In this document: positions 18,117 through 26,677 of the stretch, one piece after another
How the letters are laid out: the number at the start of each line of letters is the position of its first letter
How positions within the stretch are numbered: position 1 is the first letter of the stretch
Origin: Salarchaeum sp. JOR-1
Lineage (GTDB): Archaea; Halobacteriota; Halobacteria; Halobacteriales; Halobacteriaceae
Direction: 5' to 3'
Length of the DNA stretch: 64,000 bases
NCBI RefSeq assembly: GCF_007833275.1
Contig: NZ_CP042241.1
Location: 1,798,001-1,862,000, forward strand
The notes under the pieces: generated by a model
What the model saw: the letters and a program-made list of their open reading frames with translations, nothing else
What the model was told of the DNA's origin: nothing
Databases searched by the model: none
Program-made: the position numbers and the translations under genes

Positions 18117-18749
18117 TTAGGACGCGTGCCGGAGGTTTCGGAGGAGCGTGTGCACGTGTTCTTCCTCGCCGTCCAACTGCTGGGGGTAGACGCCGACCGC
18201 GGCGACGATGTCACCACCGTCGTTCACCTTTGTGACGTGCACGAACACGTCGATGCTCTGCCCGTCGAAGTTCGCCGTTCCGGAGAACTTCGTCACGGTC
18301 GTGCTGTGACCGAGCACGGTCATTGTGGTGTTCGACACCGCGTTGAGGTCGCTGATGGTGCCGTACTGTTGCTGGATGAGCTGGGCGATTTCGCGGTCGT
18401 TGTAGGTGTCGAGGGGGTTGAAGCTCTGTCCGAGCACGCTCACTTCGGGCGAGGAGAACGTTCCGAACACCGCGGCTCGGCGTTCAACGCCGAGAATACT
18501 CACGCGTTTCTCGTACTGGGCGACCCAGTTCGTTATCTCGACGGTCTTCGACTGACCGGCGGCTTCGAACGTTCGGTTTATCTGCATCTTCTCGACGGAG
18601 ACTTCCTCGTAGCCGGAGGACTGGAGCGTCGAGTCCTCGACCGTGACCTTGTTCGCGTTGAACGTCACGGGCCCGCTGAGGAAGCCGAGACAGCCGCTCG
18701 CGAGCACGAGGGCCGCGAGCGCCACTGCGACCGCTGTTCGTCGTGACAT
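18117..18749 (-). CDS. DUF6517 family lipoprotein
   Basis: This 210-residue protein begins with a hydrophobic signal and lipobox (ALVLASGC, Cys20), so it should be lipid-anchored on the outer face of the membrane. The mature part has alternating strand pattern and conserved segments such as YEEVSVEKMQINRTFEAAG. It matches the haloarchaeal DUF6517 family, function unknown. The gene is monocistronic, with its start 45 bases from the end of the CysRS gene on the same strand. Confidence 0.82.
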   Translation of the reverse strand: MSRRTAVAVALAALVLASGCLGFLSGPVTFNANKVTVEDSTLQSSGYEEVSVEKMQINRTFEAAGQSKTVEITNWVAQYEKRVSILGVERRAAVFGTFSSPEVSVLGQSFNPLDTYNDREIAQLIQQQYGTISDLNAVSNTTMTVLGHSTTVTKFSGTANFDGQSIDVFVHVTKVNDGGDIVAAVGVYPQQLDGEEEHVHTLLRNLRHAS

Positions 18750-18794
18750 AGGGTTCCGTTGGCTCGAAGACGGGATAAAGTCGGTGGCTACCTG

Positions 18795-20273
18795 TCAGAG
18801 GCGGTACGTGGGGCCGTCGTCGGTGTCCTCGACCGTGACGCCGAGAGCTTCGAGCCCGTCCCGCAGAGAGTCGGCGCGCTCGTACTCGCCGGCGTTCCGC
18901 GCGTCCTCGCGGAGGTCGAGGACGAGTTCCACGAGGTCGCCCGCGAGGTCGGCGTCCCCGTCGGTGACTGTCTCGAACTGGAGGCCGAGCACGTCACCGC
19001 CGAGGCCGTCGAACGCCTCGATGGCATGGCGGAGTCCGGCGTAATCGTACTCGTCGCTGGCGTCCACGTGGGCGTTCACGGCGGACGCGATATCGCCGAG
19101 CGCGCTCAGCGCCTCCCTGGTGTTGAAGTCGTCGTTCATCGCCGCCGCGAAGTCCTCGCGTGCGGTTTCGACGGCCGCTCGGAGGCCGTCGTCCGCCTGC
19201 GTCGCGTACGCGTCCGGGCTGTCCGCGGCGTCCACCGCGCGGTCGTACGCCCGCGAGAGGCGCTCCCAGCGGTCTTCGGCCTCGTCGATGGCGTCCTCGC
19301 TGTACGTCTGTCGGCTGTTGTACGTGCCGGAGACGAGGAAGGTGCGCACGACGTTCGGCCCGAAGCGCTCGATGGCTTCCTCTGCGGTGATGAAGTTCCG
19401 GAGGCTGGAACTCATCTTCTCGTCGCCGATTTCGAAGAGCGCGCAGTGCAGCCAGTAGTTGGCGAACGGTTGGCCCGTCGCCGCCTCGGACTGCGCTATC
19501 TCGTTCTCGTGGTGGGGGAACACGAGGTCGCGGCCGCCGACGTGGATGTCGAGCGTCTCCCCGAGGTGGGTCATGCTCATCGCCGAGCACTCGATGTGCC
19601 AGCCCGGCCGCCCCTCGCCCCACGGCGACTCCCACGTCTGGCCTTCGGGGTGCGCGGGCGTCCCTGGGTGATCGGGGCCGCGGTGTTCGTCTATCGCGCT
19701 CTCGGAGACGCCGTCCGCCTTCCAGAGGGCGAAGTCGGCGGGGTTCCGTTTCTCCGATAGCTCGTCGTCCTGGCCCTGTTCCTCGATGTCGTCGAGGCGC
19801 TGGTTCGAGAGTTTTCCGTACTCCTCGAACGCGGTCACGTCGAAGTAGACGGAGCCGTTGGACTCGTACGCGTACCCCTTCTCCACGAGCGTCTCCACGA
19901 GGTCGACGATTTCGGGGACGTGCTCGGACACCCGGGGGTAGACTTCGGCGCGCTTGAGGTTCAGGCCGCGCATCGCCTCGATGATCTCCCGGATGTAGTG
20001 TTTCGCTACGTCATCCTCGTCGTCGCCCTGCTCGCCGACCCGAGCGACGATTTTCTCGTTCACGTCGGTGAAGTTTTCGACGTGTCGGACGTCGTACCCG
20101 AGGAATTCGAGCCATCGGTGCATCACGTCGACGTGCACCCACGAGCGCGCGTGCCCGAGGTGCGGCGGGTCGGACGTGGTGAGCCCGCAGTAGTAGAGGC
20201 GCACGCGCTCGGGGTCTTGGGGTTCGAATTCCTCTTTCTCCCCGGAGAGCGTGTTCGTGACGTGGAGCGTCAT
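18795..20273 (-). CDS. cysS: Cysteinyl-tRNA synthetase
   Basis: This class I synthetase has 492 residues, with Zn/HIGH region [19 protein letters not shown] near residue 28, the second zinc Cys in [15 protein letters not shown], and KMSSS. A DALR domain and C-terminal anticodon-binding region follow. It charges tRNA-Cys. The HIGH-like motif reads HLGH, a tolerated variant. The start [16 protein letters not shown] fits the family. Confidence 0.95.
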   Translation of the reverse strand: MTLHVTNTLSGEKEEFEPQDPERVRLYYCGLTTSDPPHLGHARSWVHVDVMHRWLEFLGYDVRHVENFTDVNEKIVARVGEQGDDEDDVAKHYIREIIEAMRGLNLKRAEVYPRVSEHVPEIVDLVETLVEKGYAYESNGSVYFDVTAFEEYGKLSNQRLDDIEEQGQDDELSEKRNPADFALWKADGVSESAIDEHRGPDHPGTPAHPEGQTWESPWGEGRPGWHIECSAMSMTHLGETLDIHVGGRDLVFPHHENEIAQSEAATGQPFANYWLHCALFEIGDEKMSSSLRNFITAEEAIERFGPNVVRTFLVSGTYNSRQTYSEDAIDEAEDRWERLSRAYDRAVDAADSPDAYATQADDGLRAAVETAREDFAAAMNDDFNTREALSALGDIASAVNAHVDASDEYDYAGLRHAIEAFDGLGGDVLGLQFETVTDGDADLAGDLVELVLDLREDARNAGEYERADSLRDGLEALGVTVEDTDDGPTYRL

Positions 20274-20327
20274 ACGCGCTCGTACGCCGCCCCCGGTCTT
20301 AAATCACCGAATACGCGTCAGGCGTTG

Positions 20328-20813
20328 TCAGGCCCGCACGCGCGAGACCGCGTCGAGCGCGCCCTCCACTGCGCGGAGCGCGTTCGGGCCGTCCCGCCGT
20401 TCCACGACCACGACGAGCGAGTTGTCGGTGTAGCCGGCGGCCTCCGGGTTGATACCCGCGGCGTCCAACCGTCCCAGAACTGCGGCGACCGCCCGCGCGT
20501 CCACGCTCCCGGTCGCGACGACGCCCGTCAGCGACCCCGCACCCGAGGCGTACGCGGTGTCGTTCACCGCGAGCACTCCCGTATCACTCGCGCCGAGCCC
20601 GCTCTCTATTCGCACCGTCGCGTCCGCGCCCGCCGCCTCGTGCGTGAGGTCGTCAGCGTACCGGCGGAGCGCTGTCGCCACCGCGTCCTGTTCTCCCTCG
20701 ACGTCGAGCAGGCGAGCGGCCGCGGCGTAGTTCACCACGCCGGCTGCGAGCGCCGTCCGGAGGAACGGCCGCGCGTCCACCGCGTCCCGGGTTCGTTCTG
20801 CGAGCGAAGGCAT
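20328..20813 (-). CDS. Conserved haloarchaeal protein of unknown function (ACT-like)
   Basis: The protein has 161 residues with MPSLAERTRDAVDARPFLRTAL at the start. The N-terminal half is helical (residues 1-60, AGVVNYAAAARLLDVEG) and the second half has a beta-alpha pattern with GVVATGSVDARAVAAVLG and NSLVVVVERRDGPNALRAVE, suggesting an ACT-like regulatory fold. A role cannot be assigned. It is divergent from cbiX, with about 100 bases between starts. Confidence 0.7.
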   Translation of the reverse strand: MPSLAERTRDAVDARPFLRTALAAGVVNYAAAARLLDVEGEQDAVATALRRYADDLTHEAAGADATVRIESGLGASDTGVLAVNDTAYASGAGSLTGVVATGSVDARAVAAVLGRLDAAGINPEAAGYTDNSLVVVVERRDGPNALRAVEGALDAVSRVRA

Positions 20814-20912
20814 CGCTCGCGGAGAGACTCGGCGCGACGAAAAACCTTCTCGTCCCCGGGAACGCTCGATAGTTGCGAAGTCACTAAGACCGACGCGTTC
20901 CTTCGTACGTAC

Positions 20913-21791
20913 ATGAGTCAGGCGCTCGTCATCGTCGGTCACGGCTCGCACCTGAACCCGGGGTCGAGCGAACCCGCGTTCACGCACGCGGACACGATTC
21001 GCGCGACCGGAGCGTTCGACGAGGTCAGGGAGGCGTTCTGGAAGGAAGAACCGTCGTTCCGGGAGGTGTTGCGGACGCTCGAATCCGAGGAGGTGTTCGT
21101 CGTGCCGCTGTTCGTGAGCGAGGGCTACTTCACGGAGCAAGTGATTCCGCGTGAACTCCGACTGAACGACTGGTCGCCCGACCAGTGGGAGTCCGACGGG
21201 ACTGACGCCGACCACGTCACGCTCGAAGCGACCGACGTGGGGAAGACGATCCACTACTGCGGGCCGGTCGGAACGCACGACTCGATGAGCGACGTCATCG
21301 TGCAGCGCGCGAAGTCCGTCACCGGCGACGACGACGTGGGCGAGGGGGTCGGTCTCGCGGTCGTCGGGCACGGCACGGAGCGCAACGAGAACTCGGCGAA
21401 AGCCATCTACTATCACGCCGACCGCATCCGCGAGAGGGGGCGGTTCGACGAGGTGCAGGCGGTGTTCATGGACGAGGATCCGGAGGTGGACGACGTGACG
21501 GAGTTCTTCGACGCGCCGGATATCGTGGTCGTCCCCCTGTTCGTCGCGGACGGCTTCCACACGCAGGAGGACATCCCCGAGGACATGGGCATCACCGAGG
21601 ACTACCGGACCGGCTGGGAGGTTCCGGAGACCGTGGACGGCCACCGCATCTGGTACGCGGGCGCGGTCGGCACGGAACCCCTCGTCGCGGACGTGATTCT
21701 GGAGCGCGCGGGGGACGCCGGCGCGGCGGTCGAGCACGCTATCGCTGCGGTTCGCGAGGAGACCGGTGGCGTGAACGCGGTGAGCGACTAG
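20913..21791 (+). CDS. cbiX: CbiX-type sirohydrochlorin chelatase, two-domain
   Basis: The 292-residue protein has two tandem CbiX domains. The first starts ALVIVGHGSHLNPGS and the second LAVVGHGTERNENSAKA, each with the metal-binding His of the chelatase family. A second conserved His occurs in domain 2 (DGFHTQEDIP); domain 1 has EGYFTEQVIP at the same place, with Phe replacing His. Domain 1 may therefore be catalytically weaker. The enzyme inserts cobalt (or iron or nickel) into sirohydrochlorin for cobalamin or siroheme-type products. It is coupled to the DR2241-type gene. Confidence 0.85.
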   Translation: MSQALVIVGHGSHLNPGSSEPAFTHADTIRATGAFDEVREAFWKEEPSFREVLRTLESEEVFVVPLFVSEGYFTEQVIPRELRLNDWSPDQWESDGTDADHVTLEATDVGKTIHYCGPVGTHDSMSDVIVQRAKSVTGDDDVGEGVGLAVVGHGTERNENSAKAIYYHADRIRERGRFDEVQAVFMDEDPEVDDVTEFFDAPDIVVVPLFVADGFHTQEDIPEDMGITEDYRTGWEVPETVDGHRIWYAGAVGTEPLVADVILERAGDAGAAVEHAIAAVREETGGVNAVSD

Positions 21792-22861
21792 TGAGCGAGA
21801 CCGTGCAGGTCGCGGCGCTCATCGACGCCGCCACCGACGGCGTCGAGTTCGACGGACTGCGCGTGGAGGACACGACGTACGGCTATCGGTTCGAGACGCC
21901 GGCGGAGAGCCACCGCGGCCTCTCGACGGACGAACTCGGGGACGCCGCGACGGGCAACGAGTACGTCGCGAACTGGTACTACTGGCAGCACGAAGTCGGG
22001 GGAGAGGACACGCCCCGGCGCGCGTTCCTCCGGTGGGTGGAGCACGCGACCGGCGACGACACCGTCCCCGAGCGCCTCGACGCGCTCCGCACCGACGGCC
22101 TCAGCCGGGAGTGGGGCGAGCTCCTCGTCACTGCGCACATCCGCGACGGCGAGCACGTCTACGAGGTTCGCCACCAGGAGAACGCGGCGGACGACGACCT
22201 CGAAACCTACACCGACCCGCTGGACGCCCGCCAGCTCGTGAAGCACGACGACGACGGGAAGTACCGCCCGCTCTCCACGGCCCCGAGCCTCCCGCACGGC
22301 TGGGTGTTCACCGGCCTCAGCGGCGAGGCGTTGGTGCGGACGGTGGACTTCATCTATCCGGCGACGGTGGCGAACTGGCACCGCGAGCGCGAGGGCGAGT
22401 TGGACGTGACGCACTACCGGGAGGCCGCGGACCGCCAGTCCGGCATCTACGAGATAGTGAGCGAGCTCACGCCCGAGCAACTGGAGTGGGCGACCGAGGC
22501 GTGCTGCGTGGACTCGCAGTGCCTGAAGCGCCGGGAGTGGGAGTACGACGAGGACACCGACATCGACACGCCCGCTGGCGGCGGCGCGTTCCCGTGCCGG
22601 GAGCCGTGTTCGCTGTTCGTCGCGGCGGCGCGGAAGTTCGTCACGCTCGAACGCGACGAGGAGCGCGAGTACACGTTCGAGCTCACGCCGACGGAGAAAG
22701 AACAGATCGAGGACATCATCGGCGCGGTCGCGGACGGCCGCACGGACGAGATACGGGAGGCGGACGTGAACGACGGCGCGAACCGGTACCGGGCGCGCTA
22801 CCTTCGCGCGAAGCGAATGGACGACCGCGGGCTGTCGGGAACGCCGACGTACGACGACTAG
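21791..22861 (+). CDS. DR2241 family protein linked to CbiX
   Basis: The protein has 356 residues and starts with GTG overlapping the last base of the cbiX stop. Cysteines cluster in residues 237-275: ACCVDSQCLKR and later FPCREPCSLFV. They are suited to an Fe-S cluster. DR2241-family proteins are found fused or adjacent to CbiX chelatases and are thought to be Fe-S proteins acting with them; the exact role is not established. The tight coupling here agrees. The C-terminal region (LTPTEKEQIEDIIG) is helical. Confidence 0.85.
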   Translation: MSETVQVAALIDAATDGVEFDGLRVEDTTYGYRFETPAESHRGLSTDELGDAATGNEYVANWYYWQHEVGGEDTPRRAFLRWVEHATGDDTVPERLDALRTDGLSREWGELLVTAHIRDGEHVYEVRHQENAADDDLETYTDPLDARQLVKHDDDGKYRPLSTAPSLPHGWVFTGLSGEALVRTVDFIYPATVANWHREREGELDVTHYREAADRQSGIYEIVSELTPEQLEWATEACCVDSQCLKRREWEYDEDTDIDTPAGGGAFPCREPCSLFVAAARKFVTLERDEEREYTFELTPTEKEQIEDIIGAVADGRTDEIREADVNDGANRYRARYLRAKRMDDRGLSGTPTYDD

Positions 22862-23409
22862 GTCGCGCGCAGCAGGAAGCCGGCCATCGCGAGGCCGCCG
22901 ACGAGCGCGACGCCGGCGACGAACAGCGCGACGAGACCGTGGAGGAAGGAGAGCGCGAGCGCGGCGGACAGCACGCCGGCCGCGGCGACGGCCCCGGGAA
23001 CGAGGAGCGTTTCGGGGGACGCGTCCGTCTCCCGGGACTGTTTCTGTGCGAGGTCTTCTCCGACAGCGACGCCCTCGCTCGTCTCCGACGGCTCCTCGAT
23101 TCGCACGGAAACCTCGACCGACTCGGAGCCGTATCCGGCGAGAACCGTAAGCGTGCCCGAGACGGGCCGCGGACGATCCGCGACGGTGACGGCGACGACG
23201 GTGGTGGCGTTGCGGTCGACGTAGTGGTTCGAGTCGGTCACGCTGGCCGCGCGGCGGAGCGCGTCGTCGAGTTTGACGTGGACGTGCGCGGGCGACCCCT
23301 CGTTGTCGAGCGCGAGCGCGAACGACCCCGTGGTCGCGAACGACGCGGCGTCAGCGCTCACAGAGTGTGGGCCGTCGGCGTTCACGCGTACCGTGAGAGT
23401 GTCGGCCAC
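22858..23409 (-). CDS. Membrane-anchored beta-domain protein, haloarchaeal
   Basis: The protein has 183 residues from a GTG start (23407-23409), where the conserved sequence VADTLTVRVNADGPHSV begins. Residues 1-115 form an extracytoplasmic beta-rich domain resembling haloarchaeal surface domains. After a charged linker (EDLAQKQSRETDASPE) there are two closely spaced C-terminal membrane helices (LLVPGAVAAAGVLSAALAL and LVALFVAGVALVGGLAMAG). No signal peptide is visible at the N-terminus, so membrane topology is uncertain. Function is unknown. Confidence 0.68.
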   Translation of the reverse strand: MADTLTVRVNADGPHSVSADAASFATTGSFALALDNEGSPAHVHVKLDDALRRAASVTDSNHYVDRNATTVVAVTVADRPRPVSGTLTVLAGYGSESVEVSVRIEEPSETSEGVAVGEDLAQKQSRETDASPETLLVPGAVAAAGVLSAALALSFLHGLVALFVAGVALVGGLAMAGFLLRAT

Positions 23410-23440
23410 ACGCCCGCTTCGTGGCCCGGAAGAAAAAGCT

Positions 23441-23632
23441 CTAGGCCGCACCCTCTCGCATGTCTGGCGGGAGGAGGTTCGGGATGCCGTCCTCGATAGG
23501 GTACGATTCGCCGCACTCAGTGCACGTGAGGGTGCCCGAGACGATGTCGCCGTCGTCCTCCTCCTCGATTGCGAGTTCGAGGTCGTGTTTGTCGAGCGGA
23601 CAGCAGACGATGTCCAGGAGATCCTCCTTCAT
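23441..23632 (-). CDS. Trm112-like zinc-binding methyltransferase activator
   Basis: This 63-residue protein has two CxxC-like pairs: the IVCCPLDKHDL segment near residue 8 and TCTECGESYP near residue 40, followed by IEDGIPNLLP. This is the Trm112/YcaR-type fold. Trm112 proteins bind and stabilise several SAM methyltransferases acting on tRNA and translation factors. In haloarchaea Trm112 has many methyltransferase partners, so the target here cannot be chosen. Confidence 0.8.
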   Translation of the reverse strand: MKEDLLDIVCCPLDKHDLELAIEEEDDGDIVSGTLTCTECGESYPIEDGIPNLLPPDMREGAA

Positions 23633-23674
23633 ACGGAAGTCGTGGGCTGCGCCCGGCAAAAGCGTGCGGGTTCC

Positions 23675-24721
23675 CTATTTGCGGAGGACGCCGACCGGGT
23701 TGGGGACGTCGAGCGTGGTGAGGTAGAGGGTGGACAGGCCGCCGACGAGGATGGTGGTACCGTAGTCGGCGGCGCGGAAGAGGAGGGCGGCGACGAGAAC
23801 CGGTCCGGCGGCGTGCGGGGTGAGCGCGAGCAGGAGGGCGGTGATGGCGGAGTCGACGACGCCGATGCCGCCGGGCGTGCCGACGACGGCGGTGAGGCCG
23901 GCGGTGGGGACGACGAAGAGGAGGGCTGGGTAGGCGACCGGGGCATCGACGGCGCGCAGGCAGAGGGAGAGCGGGAGGACGTAGAGCGCCCAGCCGAGGT
24001 GGCTGAACGCGAGAGCGGTGGCGAGCGTGCGGGGGTTCTCGCGGAGGGTGCGCGCGACGTCGTTCGCGCGCTCGACGCGCTGCTCGACGCGCTCTTCAGA
24101 CGCGGCCGCCCGGACGCGAGTGGAGACGCGACCGAGGGTGGCGCGGACGCCGCGAGCGACCGTGTGAGCGGCGGTTCCGACGGCGTCGAAGCGAACGACG
24201 AAGACGTACGCGGCGACGAGCGCGGCGAGCAGCGCGGCGGTGGCGACGGCGGCGACGAACCCGACGCCGGAGAGGCTGCTGTGTCCGACGGTGAGGACGA
24301 ACACGAGGCCGAACGCGGCGAGAGTCGCGGACGCGACGTTGTTCGCGAACTCGGTGGTGGAGATGGCGACGAGCGGGCGTTCGAACTCGCCGGGGCCGTA
24401 CCGGGAGAGGACGTAGGAGACGATGCCGATGCCGCCGACGTGGCCGCCGGGGAGGATGGCGCGTCCGAACAGCCCGGAGAAGTAGGCGGTGTGGAAGCCG
24501 ACGCCGTCGAGGCGGCCACCGGTGGTGTGAAAGAGCCGTCGCGCGACCTGCGCCCACGCGAGGAGCGACCCGGCGGACGCGACGACGGCGAGCGCGTACA
24601 GCGGTTTGTTCGCTCGTTCGAGGCCGCGCGCGAACTCGTTCCAGCCGACGGCGTTCACGAGCAGCGCGAGCATTGCGACTGCGATGCCGATACCGAGTGC
24701 GGCCCTGATCCCCCTTCGCAT
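23675..24721 (-). CDS. Flippase-like membrane protein (UPF0104 / LPG-synthase TM type)
   Basis: This 348-residue protein has about eight membrane helices. Conserved family segments include FSGLFGRAILPGGHVGGIGI and VGTPGGIGVVDSAITALL, the PGG(I/V)G motifs of the UPF0104 (lysylphosphatidylglycerol synthase membrane domain) family. Related proteins move lipids or dolichol-linked sugars across membranes (the AglD C-terminal region belongs here). Substrate unknown. It is downstream of purA on the same strand with a 42-base gap. Confidence 0.82.
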   Translation of the reverse strand: MRRGIRAALGIGIAVAMLALLVNAVGWNEFARGLERANKPLYALAVVASAGSLLAWAQVARRLFHTTGGRLDGVGFHTAYFSGLFGRAILPGGHVGGIGIVSYVLSRYGPGEFERPLVAISTTEFANNVASATLAAFGLVFVLTVGHSSLSGVGFVAAVATAALLAALVAAYVFVVRFDAVGTAAHTVARGVRATLGRVSTRVRAAASEERVEQRVERANDVARTLRENPRTLATALAFSHLGWALYVLPLSLCLRAVDAPVAYPALLFVVPTAGLTAVVGTPGGIGVVDSAITALLLALTPHAAGPVLVAALLFRAADYGTTILVGGLSTLYLTTLDVPNPVGVLRK

Positions 24722-24763
24722 ACCCGAGTCGTGGGGCCGGGGGTTCAGAAAAGTAGGGGGCGA

Positions 24764-26143
24764 CTACTGGAAGGGGTCGTGGCGGACGACGGTTTCCTGG
24801 CGGCCGGGGCCGACGCCGATGGCGTACGCGGGCGCGCCGAGTTCCTCCTCGACGTACTCGACGTACGCCTGTGCGTTCTCGGGGAGGGCGTCGTACCCGT
24901 CGGCGGCGACGGTCTCCCAGTCGACGTCGGGCCAGCCGTCGAACGTCTCGTAGACGGGCTCGCAGCGCGCCCACTCCTCGGTCGTGGCGGGCATCGTCTT
25001 CAGCACCTCGCCGTCGAGTTCGTAGGCGTGCCCGACGTCGACTTCGTCCAGGCCGGCGAGCACGTCGAGGTGGTTCAGGACGAACCCGGTGAAGCCGTTC
25101 GCGCGGGCGGCGTGCCGGAGCATCGGCATGTCGAGCCAGGCGACCCGGCGCGGGCGGCCGGTGACGGTGCCGTACTCGCCGCCCTCCTCGCGGATGTAGG
25201 TCGCGAGTTCCTCGTTCTCGCCTGCGCCCTGTTCGTCGTAGCCGGGCGTGTCGCCCTCGACGCCGCCGAGTTCGGTCGGCATCGGTCCGCTTCCGACCCG
25301 CGTGAGGTAGGACTTCACGATGCCGACCACGTCGCCCGACCCGATGACGCCGGGGCTGAGACCGGTGCCGGTGGCCGCGCCGCCCGCGGTGGGGTTGGAG
25401 GACGTGACGTAGGGGTAGTTGCCGTGGTCGATGTCGATGATGGTGCCCTGCGCGCCCTCCATCATCACGTTCTCGCCGTCGTCGATGGAACTCGCGAGGA
25501 ACTCGCCCGCGTTCACGGCCATGTCGTTCTCGGCGAGGCGCTCGCCCACCTGACTGAACTCGTCGTGGAGCGCGTCCACGTCGAACGCGTCGGGGTCGTC
25601 GAGGTCGTTTACGTCGATGCCGTAGACGTCCTCGACGATGGCGCGTTTCTGGGGAACGACGTATTCGAGTCGGTCGCGGAGCACGTCGGGGTCGAGGAGG
25701 TCGCCGACGCGGACGCCGCGGCGTCCCGCTTTGTCCTCGTAGGTCGGCCCGATTCCCCGGCCCGTCGTACCGACTTCCTGGTCGTCCTCGCTCTTCGCGT
25801 CTTCCTCGATGCCGTCGAGGACGCGGTGGTAGGGGAGGATGACGTGCGCGCGTTTGGCGACGCGGACGTCGGGGTCGAGGCCGCGTTCGCGGAGGGCGTC
25901 GAGTTCGTCGAACAGCGTTCGGGGGTTGACGACGCAGCCGTTCCCGAGGACGCCGGTCTTCCCGCGGACGGCGCCGGATGGAACGAGTGAGAGTTTGTAC
26001 TCGTCGCCTTCGTGGACGACGGTGTGGCCTGCGTTGTCGCCGCCCTGGTAGCGCGCGACGACGTCGACGGCGTCGCCGAAGATGTCGACGACGCCGCCCT
26101 TCCCTTCGTCGCCCAGCTGAGCGCCGACGATGGTGACGGTCAT
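24764..26143 (-). CDS. purA: Adenylosuccinate synthetase
   Basis: The protein has 459 residues. The GTP-binding loop GDEGKGG (residues 11-17) opens the protein, with QGGDNAGHTVV, GTTGRGIGPTYEDKAGR, EGAQGTIIDIDHG and TGRPRRVAWLD downstream, all PurA signatures. It joins aspartate to IMP with GTP in the first committed step to AMP. Start ATG at 26141-26143 is fixed by the conserved MTVTIVGAQLGDEG. A TATA-like element on the minus strand lies near 26167-26173, about 26 bases upstream. guaB, the GMP branch enzyme, is 14 kb away. Confidence 0.96.
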   Translation of the reverse strand: MTVTIVGAQLGDEGKGGVVDIFGDAVDVVARYQGGDNAGHTVVHEGDEYKLSLVPSGAVRGKTGVLGNGCVVNPRTLFDELDALRERGLDPDVRVAKRAHVILPYHRVLDGIEEDAKSEDDQEVGTTGRGIGPTYEDKAGRRGVRVGDLLDPDVLRDRLEYVVPQKRAIVEDVYGIDVNDLDDPDAFDVDALHDEFSQVGERLAENDMAVNAGEFLASSIDDGENVMMEGAQGTIIDIDHGNYPYVTSSNPTAGGAATGTGLSPGVIGSGDVVGIVKSYLTRVGSGPMPTELGGVEGDTPGYDEQGAGENEELATYIREEGGEYGTVTGRPRRVAWLDMPMLRHAARANGFTGFVLNHLDVLAGLDEVDVGHAYELDGEVLKTMPATTEEWARCEPVYETFDGWPDVDWETVAADGYDALPENAQAYVEYVEEELGAPAYAIGVGPGRQETVVRHDPFQ

Positions 26144-26199
26144 GGTCGAACAGTTCCGCGCCCCGGGTAAACCGATTACGGATTCGACGCCGAAAATGA

Positions 26200-26211
26200 G
26201 CACGTTCGTGC
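26200..26211. promoter_or_regulatory. Palindrome in the purA upstream region
   Basis: GCACGTTCGTGC (perfect 5-base arms around TT) lies 57 bases upstream of the purA start, just behind its predicted TATA element, in the 230-base region shared with the divergent small regulator gene. Palindromes of this size are typical operator sites, but no binding protein is known here. Confidence 0.35.
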
Positions 26212-26341
26212 CCGGACGTCGGCTTCTCGTGTTTCGTGTGCTCACGTCCAACCAACACATCGGTTCGCGCCCACAACGGTTATATTCGGTCGCATCGAAG
26301 CGTCCGAATTGAGAGAAGGCGGGCGCTCCCGGAGAGTAACC

Positions 26342-26347
26342 TTTAAA
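26342..26347 (+). promoter_or_regulatory. TATA box of the small winged-helix gene
   Basis: TTTAAA is centred about 30 bases upstream of the ATG at 26375 and implies a leaderless message. It is flanked by GTAACC and GTTAAC, which make the promoter partly dyad-symmetric and so a possible autoregulatory site. Confidence 0.55.
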
Positions 26348-26374
26348 CTCCGTAAAGACAAGTTAACAAATGCC

Positions 26375-26677
26375 ATGATAGACCGCCTTGAGAAGGAAGT
26401 CGACATGCTCGAACGCCACCTCCAGGTTCTCCGGATGGTCCTCGAGCGCGAACCCATCGGCATCGTCAAGATGTCGAACGAGACCGGCTACCCGCACCAC
26501 AAAGTCCGGTACAGCCTCCGCGTCCTCGAAGAAGAAGACCTCATCGAGGCGTCCAGCCAGGGCGCGATCACGACCGAACGAACCGAGGAGTTCGTCGACG
26601 AGCTCGACGACAAGGTAGACGAGATAATCGAGAAGCTCGAGTCGATGAAAATCGACACCGGAGAAGCCGAAGTTTAG
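26375..26677 (+). CDS. Small winged-helix regulator, haloarchaeal
   Basis: This 100-residue protein has an N-terminal helix (MIDRLEKEVDMLERHLQVLR), a winged helix (EREPIGIVKMSNETGYPHHKVRYSLRVLEEEDLIE, about residues 28-65) and a C-terminal helix (LDDKVDEIIEKLESM) likely to mediate dimerisation. This resembles haloarchaeal regulators in which HHKVRYSLR is the recognition helix. ATG at 26375 fits the predicted leaderless promoter; the frame is open upstream. The stop overlaps by four bases the stop of the large convergent gene. Confidence 0.78.
   Translation: MIDRLEKEVDMLERHLQVLRMVLEREPIGIVKMSNETGYPHHKVRYSLRVLEEEDLIEASSQGAITTERTEEFVDELDDKVDEIIEKLESMKIDTGEAEV

Noticed and set aside
22033-23499. 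Plus-strand frame of 488 codons inside the DR2241 gene
   Set aside because: Arg/Gly-rich shadow in another frame of a well-supported gene.
23273-25990. Plus-strand open frame of 905 codons
   Set aside because: It is the antisense shadow of the beta-domain, Trm112, flippase-like and purA genes; the product is Gly/Asp/Arg/Val repetition with no domain.
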